A stretch of DNA of 5,632 nt from Prevotellaceae bacterium (GTDB lineage: Bacteria > Bacteroidota > Bacteroidia > Bacteroidales > Paludibacteraceae). The translations under genes and the position numbers were made by a program. The notes under the pieces were generated by a model. That model had not been told where the DNA came from and did no database searches. It saw only the letters and a list, made by a program, of their open reading frames with translations. Position 1 is the stretch's first letter. Each line of letters starts with the position of its first letter. Of the stretch, positions 1 through 4,994 are shown in pieces. Where the stretch lies: positions 1-5,632 of the forward strand of contig JAISXQ010000229.1 of assembly GCA_031270425.1 (NCBI GenBank), given 5' to 3'.

Positions 1-352
1 AGAAAATATATTCTTCTACCAAACGTAGCGCCTGTTTGGCATATCCTTTTCCCTGAAACCGTGAATCGACAAACAGCCCGAGTGAAATACGGCTGTTGTG
101 CAAGTCGAAATCGAAAAGATCGAGCGTTCCTGTTGCTTCCCGCGTGGCTTTTTCTTCAATTATCAGCCTGAGTTGCTTATCCTCGTATATATCCTGCTTG
201 GAATTAGCGATATACTGCTTTATGGCGTAACGCGAATAGGGCGTATGCGTATCGCTCGCCTCCCAAAGCGACGGGTCATTTTCCCATTGATACAATTTTT
301 CCAAATCTTCGGGTTCAATGGGACGCAGGCGTATATAATCATTTTCCAGCAA
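1..352 (-). CDS. GNAT-family N-acetyltransferase (3' end outside window)
   Basis: The reverse strand encodes about 117 visible residues of a GNAT acetyltransferase, which moves an acetyl group from acetyl-CoA to an amine; the substrate cannot be read from sequence. The N-terminal part is typical of the RimJ/RimL-like group (IRLRPIEPEDLEKLYQWEND, then PYSRYAIKQYI). The motif A acetyl-CoA loop is visible near the window edge as FQGKGYAKQAL. The C-terminal third, after motif A, lies outside the window. The start is uncertain: the frame is open back to the TAG of the upstream hydrolase (380-382), yet no in-frame ATG exists between that TAG and the edge. The best candidate is TTG at 350-352, with an ATT at 353-355 directly before it. 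It is the last visible gene of the recR operon and probably depends on translational coupling with the hydrolase. The family call is firm; the start is not. Confidence 0.85.
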   Translation of the reverse strand, partial: MLENDYIRLRPIEPEDLEKLYQWENDPSLWEASDTHTPYSRYAIKQYIANSKQDIYEDKQLRLIIEEKATREATGTLDLFDFDLHNSRISLGLFVDSRFQGKGYAKQALRLVEEYIF

Positions 353-379
353 AATATTTTCAAATTTTATTGAAGTTTC

Positions 380-802
380 CTACTTTCCAAACAGCGATGC
401 AAAAAAACCTTTTTTTTGAGGCTGCAATTCGCCGTGATTTTCCTGCGAAGGCATTTCAAAGGGTTTCCCGGAAGAAATCATGCGGTATATAACCCCCCAA
501 TCGGGAAGTCCGCCTAAATTTCTATCGTCGATAAACAAATCGACCCCAAGTTTACGGGGTTGGATAATTTCCGGCAACTCTTCGGGAAAATCGCGATTGA
601 CGGCATAAAATTCCAATCCCCGTTCCGCGCAAAAAGCAACCGCTTCTTCCAGTTCCTTCCCTTCCCTGACAGTCCATAAGATCAGGCGGTGTTGTTCCTG
701 TTGCAAACATTTAAGCGTTTCTATCGCAAACGGAATCTCCTTTCCGATGGCGGGATACTCGTGGGTAACAATTGTTCCGTCGAAATCTACAGCAATAACC
801 AT
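380..802 (-). CDS. HAD-superfamily small hydrolase / putative phosphatase
   Basis: A 140-residue HAD-like protein, probably a cytosolic phosphohydrolase with unknown substrate. Motif I is intact at the N-terminus (VDFDGT; nucleophile D6 and acid/base D8). Motif II is probably T44 in LILWTVREG, K84 is a candidate motif III lysine, and motif IV is the acidic pair D92-D93 in LFIDDRNLGG. There is no real cap domain, so this is a minimal C0-type HAD. After about residue 115 the core ends and a polar tail follows (QENHGELQPQKKGFFASLFGK minus its first residue). That tail is encoded across an A8/T7 homopolymer pair at 401-417. The gene lies 31 bp after the membrane-protein gene with no promoter seen between them, so it is likely part of the recR operon. 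Its TAG stop is followed immediately, in the same frame, by the GNAT coding sequence. Confidence 0.85.
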   Translation of the reverse strand: MVIAVDFDGTIVTHEYPAIGKEIPFAIETLKCLQQEQHRLILWTVREGKELEEAVAFCAERGLEFYAVNRDFPEELPEIIQPRKLGVDLFIDDRNLGGLPDWGVIYRMISSGKPFEMPSQENHGELQPQKKGFFASLFGK

Positions 803-833
803 ATATGATATAATTTATTTTTTAGTTCCAAAG

Positions 834-1292
834 CTATCGGGAAGATTCAGGATCATCCGCCGTGTCGTACAAATTCAACTCGCTTATAATCCTTGCCTTG
901 CCCGGAATGCAAAAAAACATGGACAAAGTTGCTATTCCGGTACAAAACAAAATAGACTGCGTTTTGAATAAAAAAGAAAAGATGAGAGCTCCCAACATCA
1001 TTCCGCTACTGATAAAAAAGATGCGCAAACTTGAAGCTTTATAATACCTGCTTAGTTTTTCTTCCTCATTCCGAATAGATTCCCATTTTTTCAGTTGCTT
1101 GTTAAATAAATAAAACGTGAGCGGAACCACAGCCAATACGTATAAAAAATAAAGGGATGAAATTGCTGCCGCAGCTTCGCCTTTTAACGGAAGTTCCTCT
1201 CCTGCAAAAAAATAGCCGGAAGCAACGATAAGTATCGTTACAACAAAAACCGAATAAAAAAACAAACTCGTTTTTCTTACAACTTCTTCCAT
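834..1292 (-). CDS. Four-helix integral membrane protein, unknown function
   Basis: A 152-residue protein I do not recognise by function. It has four clear hydrophobic segments, at about residues 8-30, 41-64, 89-109 and 112-129. A charged loop (about 65-88, KQLKKWESIRNEEEKLSRYYK) lies between the second and third helices and looks cytoplasmic by the positive-inside rule. The C-terminal tail is short and acidic (DTADDPESSR). There is no cleavable signal peptide and no catalytic motif. Its ATG lies 7 bp after the recR stop, so the two genes are almost certainly co-transcribed. The codon use and length look like a real gene rather than a shadow frame. Being next to recR does not by itself show a role in DNA repair; it may simply share the transcript. 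Confidence 0.75.
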   Translation of the reverse strand: MEEVVRKTSLFFYSVFVVTILIVASGYFFAGEELPLKGEAAAAISSLYFLYVLAVVPLTFYLFNKQLKKWESIRNEEEKLSRYYKASSLRIFFISSGMMLGALIFSFLFKTQSILFCTGIATLSMFFCIPGKARIISELNLYDTADDPESSR

Positions 1293-1299
1293 AAAAATA

Positions 1300-1923
1300 T
1301 TATTTAAACGATGAAGTAAACTCCACGCGATTCACGATGGAGCGCCCCAAGGTGATTTCGTCGGCATAGTCCAGTTCGTCGCCTACGGCAATTCCCCGCG
1401 CTATGGTTGTTATTTTCACATTCGACGAAGCCAACTTCCTGAAAATATAGAAATTAGTCGTATCGCCTTCCATCGTAGTGCTGAGCGCCAGTATCACTTC
1501 CTGTATCTGCTCGTCCCCCACCCTTTTTACCAGGCTTTCTATTTCCAAGTCGTTCGGACCTATGCCGTCCATCGGCGAAATAATTCCTCCCAGCACATGG
1601 TATAATCCCCTGTATTGCTGCGTGTTTTCGATAGACATCACATCTTTTATATTCTCAACCACGCAAACTGTTTCCTTGTCGCGCGAAGCGTTGGCGCACA
1701 ACTGGCAAATTTCGGTATCGGATATATTATGGCAACGCTTGCAATAACATATTTCCTGGCGCAAACGGATAATCGAGTTTCCGAAACCGAGCACGCTTTC
1801 TTCCGGTTGTTTCAACAAATGAAGCGCCAGCCTCAAAGCTGTTTTCCGACCGACGCCCGGCAAAGCAGAAAATTCGTTGACTGCTTTTTCGAGCAGGGCG
1901 GATGAATATTGCGTATGGCTCAT
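1300..1923 (-). CDS. recR: Recombination mediator protein RecR
   Basis: A 207-residue RecR of nearly standard family length (about 200). RecR acts with RecO (and RecF) to load RecA at single-strand gaps during recombinational repair. The domains appear in the expected order. A helix-hairpin-helix lies at about 10-35 ([20 protein letters not shown]). A C4 zinc finger follows (C61-x2-C64-x8-C73-x2-C76). The Toprim domain spans about 84-178, with VVEN at the start (E90) and [14 protein letters not shown] near 147-160. The C-terminal family signature is [20 protein letters not shown]. The start ATG is supported by the N-terminal alignment to the family and by a good promoter about 45 bp upstream. 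It is the first gene of a minus-strand operon with the membrane protein, HAD hydrolase and GNAT. Confidence 0.97.
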   Translation of the reverse strand: MSHTQYSSALLEKAVNEFSALPGVGRKTALRLALHLLKQPEESVLGFGNSIIRLRQEICYCKRCHNISDTEICQLCANASRDKETVCVVENIKDVMSIENTQQYRGLYHVLGGIISPMDGIGPNDLEIESLVKRVGDEQIQEVILALSTTMEGDTTNFYIFRKLASSNVKITTIARGIAVGDELDYADEITLGRSIVNRVEFTSSFK

Positions 1924-1967
1924 GAATTATGACTAAAAAACATCAGGATTTAATTTAAAAACCCAGA

Positions 1968-1997
1968 CAAATATACAAAATATCGGGCAATTTACAA
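1968..1997 (-). promoter_or_regulatory. Bacteroidota-type promoter of the recR operon
   Basis: On the minus strand a perfect -7 element TATATTTG (1968-1975, consensus TAnnTTTG) is preceded, after a 19-nt spacer, by TTG (1995-1997) in the -33 position. A start site near 1961 would give a leader of about 38 nt before the recR ATG. It sits in the 132-bp gap between the thioesterase and recR. This suggests that recR starts a new transcription unit and is not merely read through from nspC. Confidence 0.65.
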
Positions 1998-2055
1998 CCC
2001 GAAAAAATCAACAATCACTTTTTAATTTTATAACCACAACAAGGCGGTTTCTTAT

Positions 2056-2466
2056 TCAACAATCGCTCACGGTTATTTTCTCCCGTATTTCGGGTGTAAT
2101 CGGCAGCTTGCTGTCCTTCAAAAAATCATAATATACAATCACATCTTCAACTTCGGCGACGACGCTTCCTTTATCATTTACAATCCTGTGATGTATTTTC
2201 ATGCTCGTATTGCCAATTCCGGTAACCTTCGTTTCGACCGTAACACGTCCGCCATAAAACAACGGACGCAAAAATTGCGTATTGATGGCAGCCAAAATAG
2301 GACCTTTTTTATCCTTGATAAATTGCTGCATCAATCCGAGCGATTCCAGAAAATGTACCCTCGCCGTTTGTGCATATTTCATTATTTGCAAGTTATTCAC
2401 ATGTCCGAAAGCGTCGAGTTCGCTCCAGTCCACAATTATTTCCGTTTTTAAAACGTTATCCGTCAT
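2056..2466 (-). CDS. Acyl-CoA thioesterase, 4HBT-like hotdog fold
   Basis: A 136-residue single-domain hotdog protein of the 4-hydroxybenzoyl-CoA thioesterase / YbgC-like family, which hydrolyses acyl-CoA thioesters in the cytosol. The diagnostic segment is DWSELDAFGHVNNLQIMKYA (residues 13-32). D18 is the family catalytic aspartate and GHVNN leads into the central hotdog helix (about 26-44). The later beta-strands are also recognisable (INTQFLRPLFYGGRVTVETKV, with TSMKIHHRI and AEVEDVIVYYD after it). Length is normal for the family. The physiological acyl chain cannot be read from sequence. The ATG lies only 7 bp from the 8-bp tandem repeat array. No promoter is seen in the gap, so expression probably depends on nspC transcription through the repeats. 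Confidence 0.88.
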   Translation of the reverse strand: MTDNVLKTEIIVDWSELDAFGHVNNLQIMKYAQTARVHFLESLGLMQQFIKDKKGPILAAINTQFLRPLFYGGRVTVETKVTGIGNTSMKIHHRIVNDKGSVVAEVEDVIVYYDFLKDSKLPITPEIREKITVSDC

Positions 2467-2473
2467 TTGTTAT

Positions 2474-2545
2474 TTCGTTAATTCGTTAATCTGCTAATTC
2501 GCTAATTTGCTAATCTGCTAATTCGCTAATTCGCTAATTCGCTAA
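2474..2545. repeat. Tandem repeat array, nine 8-bp units (TTCGCTAA type)
   Basis: Nine consecutive 8-bp units fill 72 bp. In plus-strand order they are TTCGTTAA twice, TCTGCTAA, TTCGCTAA, TTTGCTAA, TCTGCTAA, then TTCGCTAA three times. Only unit positions 2-5 vary; the TAA end is invariant. Because 8 is not a multiple of 3 and each unit contains TAA (plus) and TTA/TAG (minus), the array carries stops in every frame on both strands. It ends 7 bp before the nspC stop and 7 bp before the thioesterase ATG, so it forms nearly the whole spacer between those genes. Confidence 0.95.
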
Positions 2546-2552
2546 TCTTCCC

Positions 2553-3737
2553 TCACGACATCCTGTTTTTAAAATCTTCGTACCCGAAGCTGCGAATCAA
2601 TTTAAAATTATCGTCTTTTGTCCATATTCCGACGCCCGGATGCGTTACGCCGTTGAACATCGTGGTTTTAACCATTGTATAATGAATCATATCCTCGAAC
2701 ACAATCCTGTCGCCAACCTGCAAAGGTCTGTCGAACAGCCACGAAGCAAAGAAATCGCCCGATAAACAACTGTTGCCGCCCATACGGTAAATAAGCGGCG
2801 AGCAGCAAGCGGCAAGCGGCAAGTTACCGTCTGTTTTTTTCGCGCGAACAAATCCGCCTGCCTGTTGATATAAAATATCCGGCTGGTAGGGCATTTCCAA
2901 ACAATCGGGCATGTGGCAGGCGAAGGAAACATCGAGCACGGCTGTTTTTACGCCCTGATTTTCAACAATATCTATAACCGTTGAAAGCAAAACTCCGGTT
3001 TGCCACGCAAAGGCGCTACCCGGTTCAAGAATAACGTGCAAATGAGGATATTTATTTTTGAAAGTCTGTAAAGTTTTTATCAAATGCTCCACATCATAAT
3101 CCTTGCGCGTTATCAGATGTCCGCCTCCCATGTTCAGCCATTTTATTTGAGGAAAAAACTTGCCGAATTTCTCTTCGACAACCGCCAACGTTGCCTCCAA
3201 ATCGTAAGACGTTGATTCGCACAAGGTATGGAAGTGCAAGCCTTCGACGCCTTCGGGCAAGCCTTCGCCAAGCAACTCGACGGCTACGCCCAAGCGCGAA
3301 CCCGGCGCACAAGGGTTATACAAATCGGTTTCGACCGTCGAGTATTCGGGATTGATGCGCAATCCGCAAGAAATTTCAGGTTTGACGTTCAAAATTTCAG
3401 GTTTAAAATGATGGTATTGCGTCAGCGAATTGAACGTAATGTGGCTGCTGAATGCCATTATTCCGGGGAAATCCCCGTCCGTGTAAGCCGGAGCGTAGGT
3501 ATGCGCCTTGCTTCCCATTTCTTCAAATGCCAAACGCGCCTCCGACAAAGAACTTGCCGTCGAATGGGGAATATATTCGCGCACAATGGGGAAAGCGCTC
3601 CACATGGCAAAGGCTTTGAATGCCAGAATAATTTCCACTCCTGAGCGATCCTGTACCGAACGAATCAATTCGAGATTCCGGCGAAAAGCTTTTTCGTCGA
3701 GTACGTAACAGGGGGATGGTATTGTTGAGTAGTTCAT
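2553..3737 (-). CDS. nspC: Carboxynorspermidine/carboxyspermidine decarboxylase
   Basis: A 394-residue PLP-dependent fold III decarboxylase (alanine-racemase-like barrel plus C-terminal beta domain). It converts carboxyspermidine or carboxynorspermidine to the free polyamine, the last step of the aspartate-semialdehyde route to spermidine. The PLP lysine is K41 in ILAFKAFAMWS. HFHTLCES (168-175), NMGGGH (202-207) and ILEPGSAFAWQTG (236-248) are the barrel cofactor-binding motifs. C324 in GGNSCLSGD is the conserved cysteine supplied across the dimer, and HYTMVKTTMFNG (352-363) is also typical. The start fits the family N-terminus (IPSPCYVLDE). The protein is about 15 residues longer than the usual 375-380. 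The extra length matches a repeat-encoded stretch near residues 300-315. No other polyamine gene (such as the carboxyspermidine dehydrogenase) is in the window. Confidence 0.95.
   Translation of the reverse strand: MNYSTIPSPCYVLDEKAFRRNLELIRSVQDRSGVEIILAFKAFAMWSAFPIVREYIPHSTASSLSEARLAFEEMGSKAHTYAPAYTDGDFPGIMAFSSHITFNSLTQYHHFKPEILNVKPEISCGLRINPEYSTVETDLYNPCAPGSRLGVAVELLGEGLPEGVEGLHFHTLCESTSYDLEATLAVVEEKFGKFFPQIKWLNMGGGHLITRKDYDVEHLIKTLQTFKNKYPHLHVILEPGSAFAWQTGVLLSTVIDIVENQGVKTAVLDVSFACHMPDCLEMPYQPDILYQQAGGFVRAKKTDGNLPLAACCSPLIYRMGGNSCLSGDFFASWLFDRPLQVGDRIVFEDMIHYTMVKTTMFNGVTHPGVGIWTKDDNFKLIRSFGYEDFKNRMS
2794..2821. repeat. Four 7-bp tandem repeats inside nspC
   Basis: Four 7-bp units (plus strand AGCGGCG, AGCAGCA, AGCGGCA, AGCGGCA) lie within nspC. 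On the coding strand they encode about nine residues of the stretch LPLAACCSPL (about 306-315), just before YRMGGNSC. The stretch falls where family members usually have a short loop. Total repeat length (28 bp) is not a multiple of three, so gain or loss of one unit would shift the frame ahead of catalytic C324. Confidence 0.8.
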
Positions 3738-3778
3738 ATAAAAGAGGTTGTTTATAATTCTTTTATTCTTTCCGTCCG

Positions 3779-3810
3779 CAAAGATAAGTGTTTTTCATAA
3801 AACAAGGCAA
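3779..3810 (-). promoter_or_regulatory. Candidate nspC promoter
   Basis: On the minus strand TATCTTTG (3779-3786) matches the -7 consensus TAnnTTTG exactly and is followed by C, as is common in this phylum. A TTG at 3808-3810 lies 21 nt upstream and is the best -33 element (another at 3803-3805 would leave only 16 nt). A start near 3772 gives a leader of about 35 nt. The proposed -33 element lies inside the inverted repeat at 3800-3833. Confidence 0.6.
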
Positions 3811-3833
3811 GTTTAAAAAAACTTGCCTTGTTT
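3800..3833 (-). terminator. Perfect 15-bp inverted repeat, probable terminator of the decayed upstream gene
   Basis: AAACAAGGCAAGTTT and its exact reverse complement flank a 4-nt loop. On the minus strand the stem ends in a short T-rich tail (TTGTTTTAT), which fits an intrinsic terminator for transcripts coming from the right. It lies about 48 bp after the stop of the outer-membrane gene remnant at 3882-3941, where that gene's terminator would be expected. The T-tract is short and the stem overlaps the -33 region of nspC, so an operator is the alternative reading. Confidence 0.5.
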
Positions 3834-3881
3834 GAAACTTTAAAATGGAAATCCGGTAGGTTTTCGCTCTATAATTATCTT

Positions 3882-3941
3882 TTAAAAATTCAGGCTGAGC
3901 GACAGTCCGTAACCGTAATTACTGCCGGAAACCAACGAGTT
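3882..3941 (-). pseudogene. 3' remnant of an outer-membrane beta-barrel protein gene
   Basis: The minus strand encodes a 19-residue C-terminal peptide ending GSNYGYGLSLSLNF followed by TAA. Alternating hydrophobic residues, a glycine/tyrosine-rich turn and a terminal phenylalanine are the hallmark of the last strand of an outer-membrane beta-barrel, the signal read by the BAM machinery. Upstream the frame continues only about 11 codons (a leucine-rich stretch unlike a barrel) before a stop, so the rest of the gene is missing. A fitting terminator hairpin lies just downstream. The length is small, so a chance match is possible; the position and terminator are the main support. Confidence 0.4.
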
Positions 3942-3962
3942 TTGTTGGATAAGCACCAACAA
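3942..3962. repeat. Small inverted repeat TTGTTGG / CCAACAA
   Basis: A 7-bp perfect inverted repeat (3942-3948 with 3956-3962) has a 7-nt spacer. A third copy of CCAAC lies at 3932-3936 and could pair instead with the middle arm, giving two mutually exclusive hairpins. It lies at the upstream edge of the outer-membrane remnant. No function is evident. Confidence 0.4.
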
Positions 3963-4001
3963 CAGCGCAAGAGGAACTTAAACGCAATTTCAGAAAAACT
4001 A

Positions 4002-4028
4002 TTGGGATAGAGAAAAGTAGTAACTTTG
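4002..4028 (+). promoter_or_regulatory. Candidate Bacteroidota promoter on plus strand
   Basis: TAACTTTG (4021-4028), followed by CA, is an exact TAnnTTTG -7 element. The nearest TTG (4002-4004) is only 16 nt upstream, shorter than the 19-21 nt seen at the other two candidates, so the -33 half is weak. A start near 4035 would make a transcript ending at the terminator at 4138-4175. Confidence 0.5.
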
Positions 4029-4046
4029 CACTTCAAATTTTAACGC

Positions 4047-4118
4047 AATAAGATATTTGGACTTATTCTGATTATTGCTATTGCAGGAGTTATTGGCGCG
4101 GCAATTGGGTTAAGTTAA
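4047..4118 (+). pseudogene. Hydrophobic mini-ORF lacking ATG (small membrane peptide or remnant)
   Basis: The frame ending at TAA 4116-4118 encodes a 22-residue run starting KIFGLILIIAIAGVIGAA and ending IGLS, a perfect single transmembrane helix with a lysine in front, as in many tiny bacterial membrane proteins. The frame opens just after a TAA at 4041-4043, and no ATG, GTG or TTG lies before the helix. The DNA at the expected start reads caATAAG, which would be caATGAAG (Met-Lys, in frame) with one extra G. A one-base loss, or use of a rare start, would explain it. Repetitive hydrophobic codons can also arise by chance in AT-rich DNA. Confidence 0.35.
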
Positions 4119-4137
4119 ATTATATGCCTGCTTGACG

Positions 4138-4175
4138 ACAGCGTAAAGTTATAGAAATTTTACGCTGTTTTTTTT
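4138..4175 (+). terminator. Strong Rho-independent terminator
   Basis: The arm ACAGCGTAAA (4138-4147) pairs with TTTACGCTGT (4159-4168), and three further pairs including one G-U wobble extend the stem to 13 bp with a small loop. A run of eight T (4168-4175) follows directly on the plus strand. This is the clearest terminator in the window and lies about 20 bp after the mini-ORF stop. Confidence 0.85.
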
Positions 4176-4180
4176 ATTTG

Positions 4181-4300
4181 TTTTTTCCAAAAAACCTTGA
4201 CAGCCACCGCTACATTGCTGTTTAACTTGCAGATCTTTTTTTTCTTCTTTTATAGAATTTTCCCGTCCGCCAAGTGGGATTTTTCCTGTAAAAAATAATT
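4181..4300. other. AT-rich intergenic stretch, nothing recognised
   Basis: Between the terminator and the antitoxin promoter region I see no ORF with family character, no RNA gene and no repeat beyond trivial 4-5 bp stems. Several T- and A-tracts are present (for example a T8 run near 4236-4243). Confidence 0.6.
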
Positions 4301-4305
4301 TTTGC

Positions 4306-4336
4306 TTGCTAATATCAAAAATAAATACTACTTTTA
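4306..4336 (+). promoter_or_regulatory. Candidate promoter of the toxin-antitoxin operon
   Basis: TTG (4306-4308), a 20-nt spacer and TACTTTTA (4329-4336) give a near match to the Bacteroidota promoter; the -7 element differs from TAnnTTTG only at the last base. A start near 4343 would place the palindrome at 4349-4377 right at the beginning of the transcript, upstream of the ATG at 4397. An imperfect -7 element would suit a weak or tightly controlled promoter. Confidence 0.4.
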
Positions 4337-4348
4337 CAACGTAAAAAA

Positions 4349-4377
4349 TGGCACAAAATAATACTTTTTTTGTGCCA
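4349..4377. promoter_or_regulatory. Palindromic candidate operator upstream of the antitoxin gene
   Basis: TGGCACAAAA (4349-4358) and TTTTGTGCCA (4368-4377) form a perfect 10-bp inverted repeat with a 9-nt spacer, 19 bp before the antitoxin ATG. AbiEi-type antitoxins have an N-terminal winged helix and are known to repress their own operon by binding inverted repeats in the promoter region, so this is the natural binding site. The sequence could also form a hairpin in the leader RNA. Confidence 0.6.
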
Positions 4378-4396
4378 AAAACGCAAAATAAAACTT

Positions 4397-4993
4397 ATGC
4401 AATCGGCTCATAATCAAATAAAAAATGGAATAACAAAAGGCAAACGAGGAAAAATAATTTTTTCGTCAAATTTTGCTAATTACGGTACAGATGTAGCCGT
4501 GCGACACACCTTTTCGCGATTGTGCAAAAGCGGGTTTTTGATTCGACTTTCGGCGGGCATTTATTTGTATCCTGAAATTGACAAAGAGGTTGGTGTAATT
4601 TATCCGTCAATCGAAAAAATCGCCAAAGAAATTGCCAAACAGGAAAAAGCGCGAATTATCCCGACAGGCGTGTATGCGCTCAACGCTTTGGGACTTTCCA
4701 CACAAGTGCCGATGCGCGTGGTTTTCCTCACAGACGGCACTCCGCGAATGATAAACATTGAAGGAGAAGCAAGTATAAAGTTCAAAAAAACCGCGCCTAA
4801 ATACTTGTCATTCAAAAGCAAATTAGTGTCGCTCATTGTTTTTGCGTTGCGGGAAATCGGCGAGAACAAAGCCACAGCCGAACAGCTGGCGCGAATTAAA
4901 GAACTCTTGCAAAACGAGAAACAGGAAATCATAATTAACGACCTTGCACTTGCGCCTGCGTGGGTTAAAAACACAATTCTAAAATTACTGTAA
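4397..4993 (+). CDS. AbiEi-like antitoxin / transcriptional regulator, DUF6088 type
   Basis: A 198-residue protein resembling DUF6088 / type IV antitoxin AbiEi family proteins. The first 55 residues look like a winged helix-turn-helix: an amphipathic start, a SSNFANYGTDVAVRHTFSRL helix pair, then the wing FLIRLSAGIYLYP. The rest is the AbiEi-type domain, with the characteristic IIPTGVYALNALGLSTQVP (about 90-108) and VVFLTDGTPRMINI (about 111-124), and a helical C-terminus. It is expected to repress its own operon and to counter the toxin without stable binding (type IV). I chose ATG 4397 over an upstream in-frame TTG at 4370, because that TTG lies inside the palindrome and would add only nine basic residues. 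The toxin gene starts 1 nt after the stop. Confidence 0.85.
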   Translation: MQSAHNQIKNGITKGKRGKIIFSSNFANYGTDVAVRHTFSRLCKSGFLIRLSAGIYLYPEIDKEVGVIYPSIEKIAKEIAKQEKARIIPTGVYALNALGLSTQVPMRVVFLTDGTPRMINIEGEASIKFKKTAPKYLSFKSKLVSLIVFALREIGENKATAEQLARIKELLQNEKQEIIINDLALAPAWVKNTILKLL

Positions 4994-4994
4994 A

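Larger units (their letters stand above)
4035..4175 (+). ncRNA. Possible short transcript (about 140 nt) between promoter and terminator
   Basis: A -7 element at 4021-4028 and a strong intrinsic terminator at 4138-4175 delimit a self-contained unit of about 140 nt with no annotated gene. It holds a hydrophobic mini-ORF (4047-4118) lacking a normal start codon. It could be a small RNA, a small-peptide gene with an altered start, or the scar of one. It matches no RNA family that I recognise. The start and end are inferred only from the flanking signals. Confidence 0.35.

Noticed and set aside
2032..2049. Weak stem-loop (AACCGC with GTGGTT, minus strand) after the thioesterase stop
   Set aside because: Only six pairs including a G-U wobble, and no T-run follows, so it does not qualify as an intrinsic terminator.
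2474..2545. CRISPR array
   Set aside because: 8-bp units are directly adjacent with no spacers and there are no cas genes; this is a simple tandem repeat.
3094..3312. Arginine-rich alternative frame within nspC, and plus-strand frames at 3228-3644
   Set aside because: Shadows of the nspC coding sequence; compositionally biased with no family signature.
3828..4010. Plus-strand 60-codon open frame across the nspC upstream region
   Set aside because: It starts inside the 3800-3833 inverted repeat, runs antisense to the barrel remnant, and its protein has no domain character.
4258..4285. TCCC...GGGA element near 4260-4280 as a hairpin or terminator
   Set aside because: Only four pairs with a long loop, and the flanking T-tracts do not pair.
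4370..4396. Upstream TTG as the antitoxin start
   Set aside because: It would place the start codon inside the palindromic operator and add nine basic residues; ATG 4397 fits the family N-terminus better.
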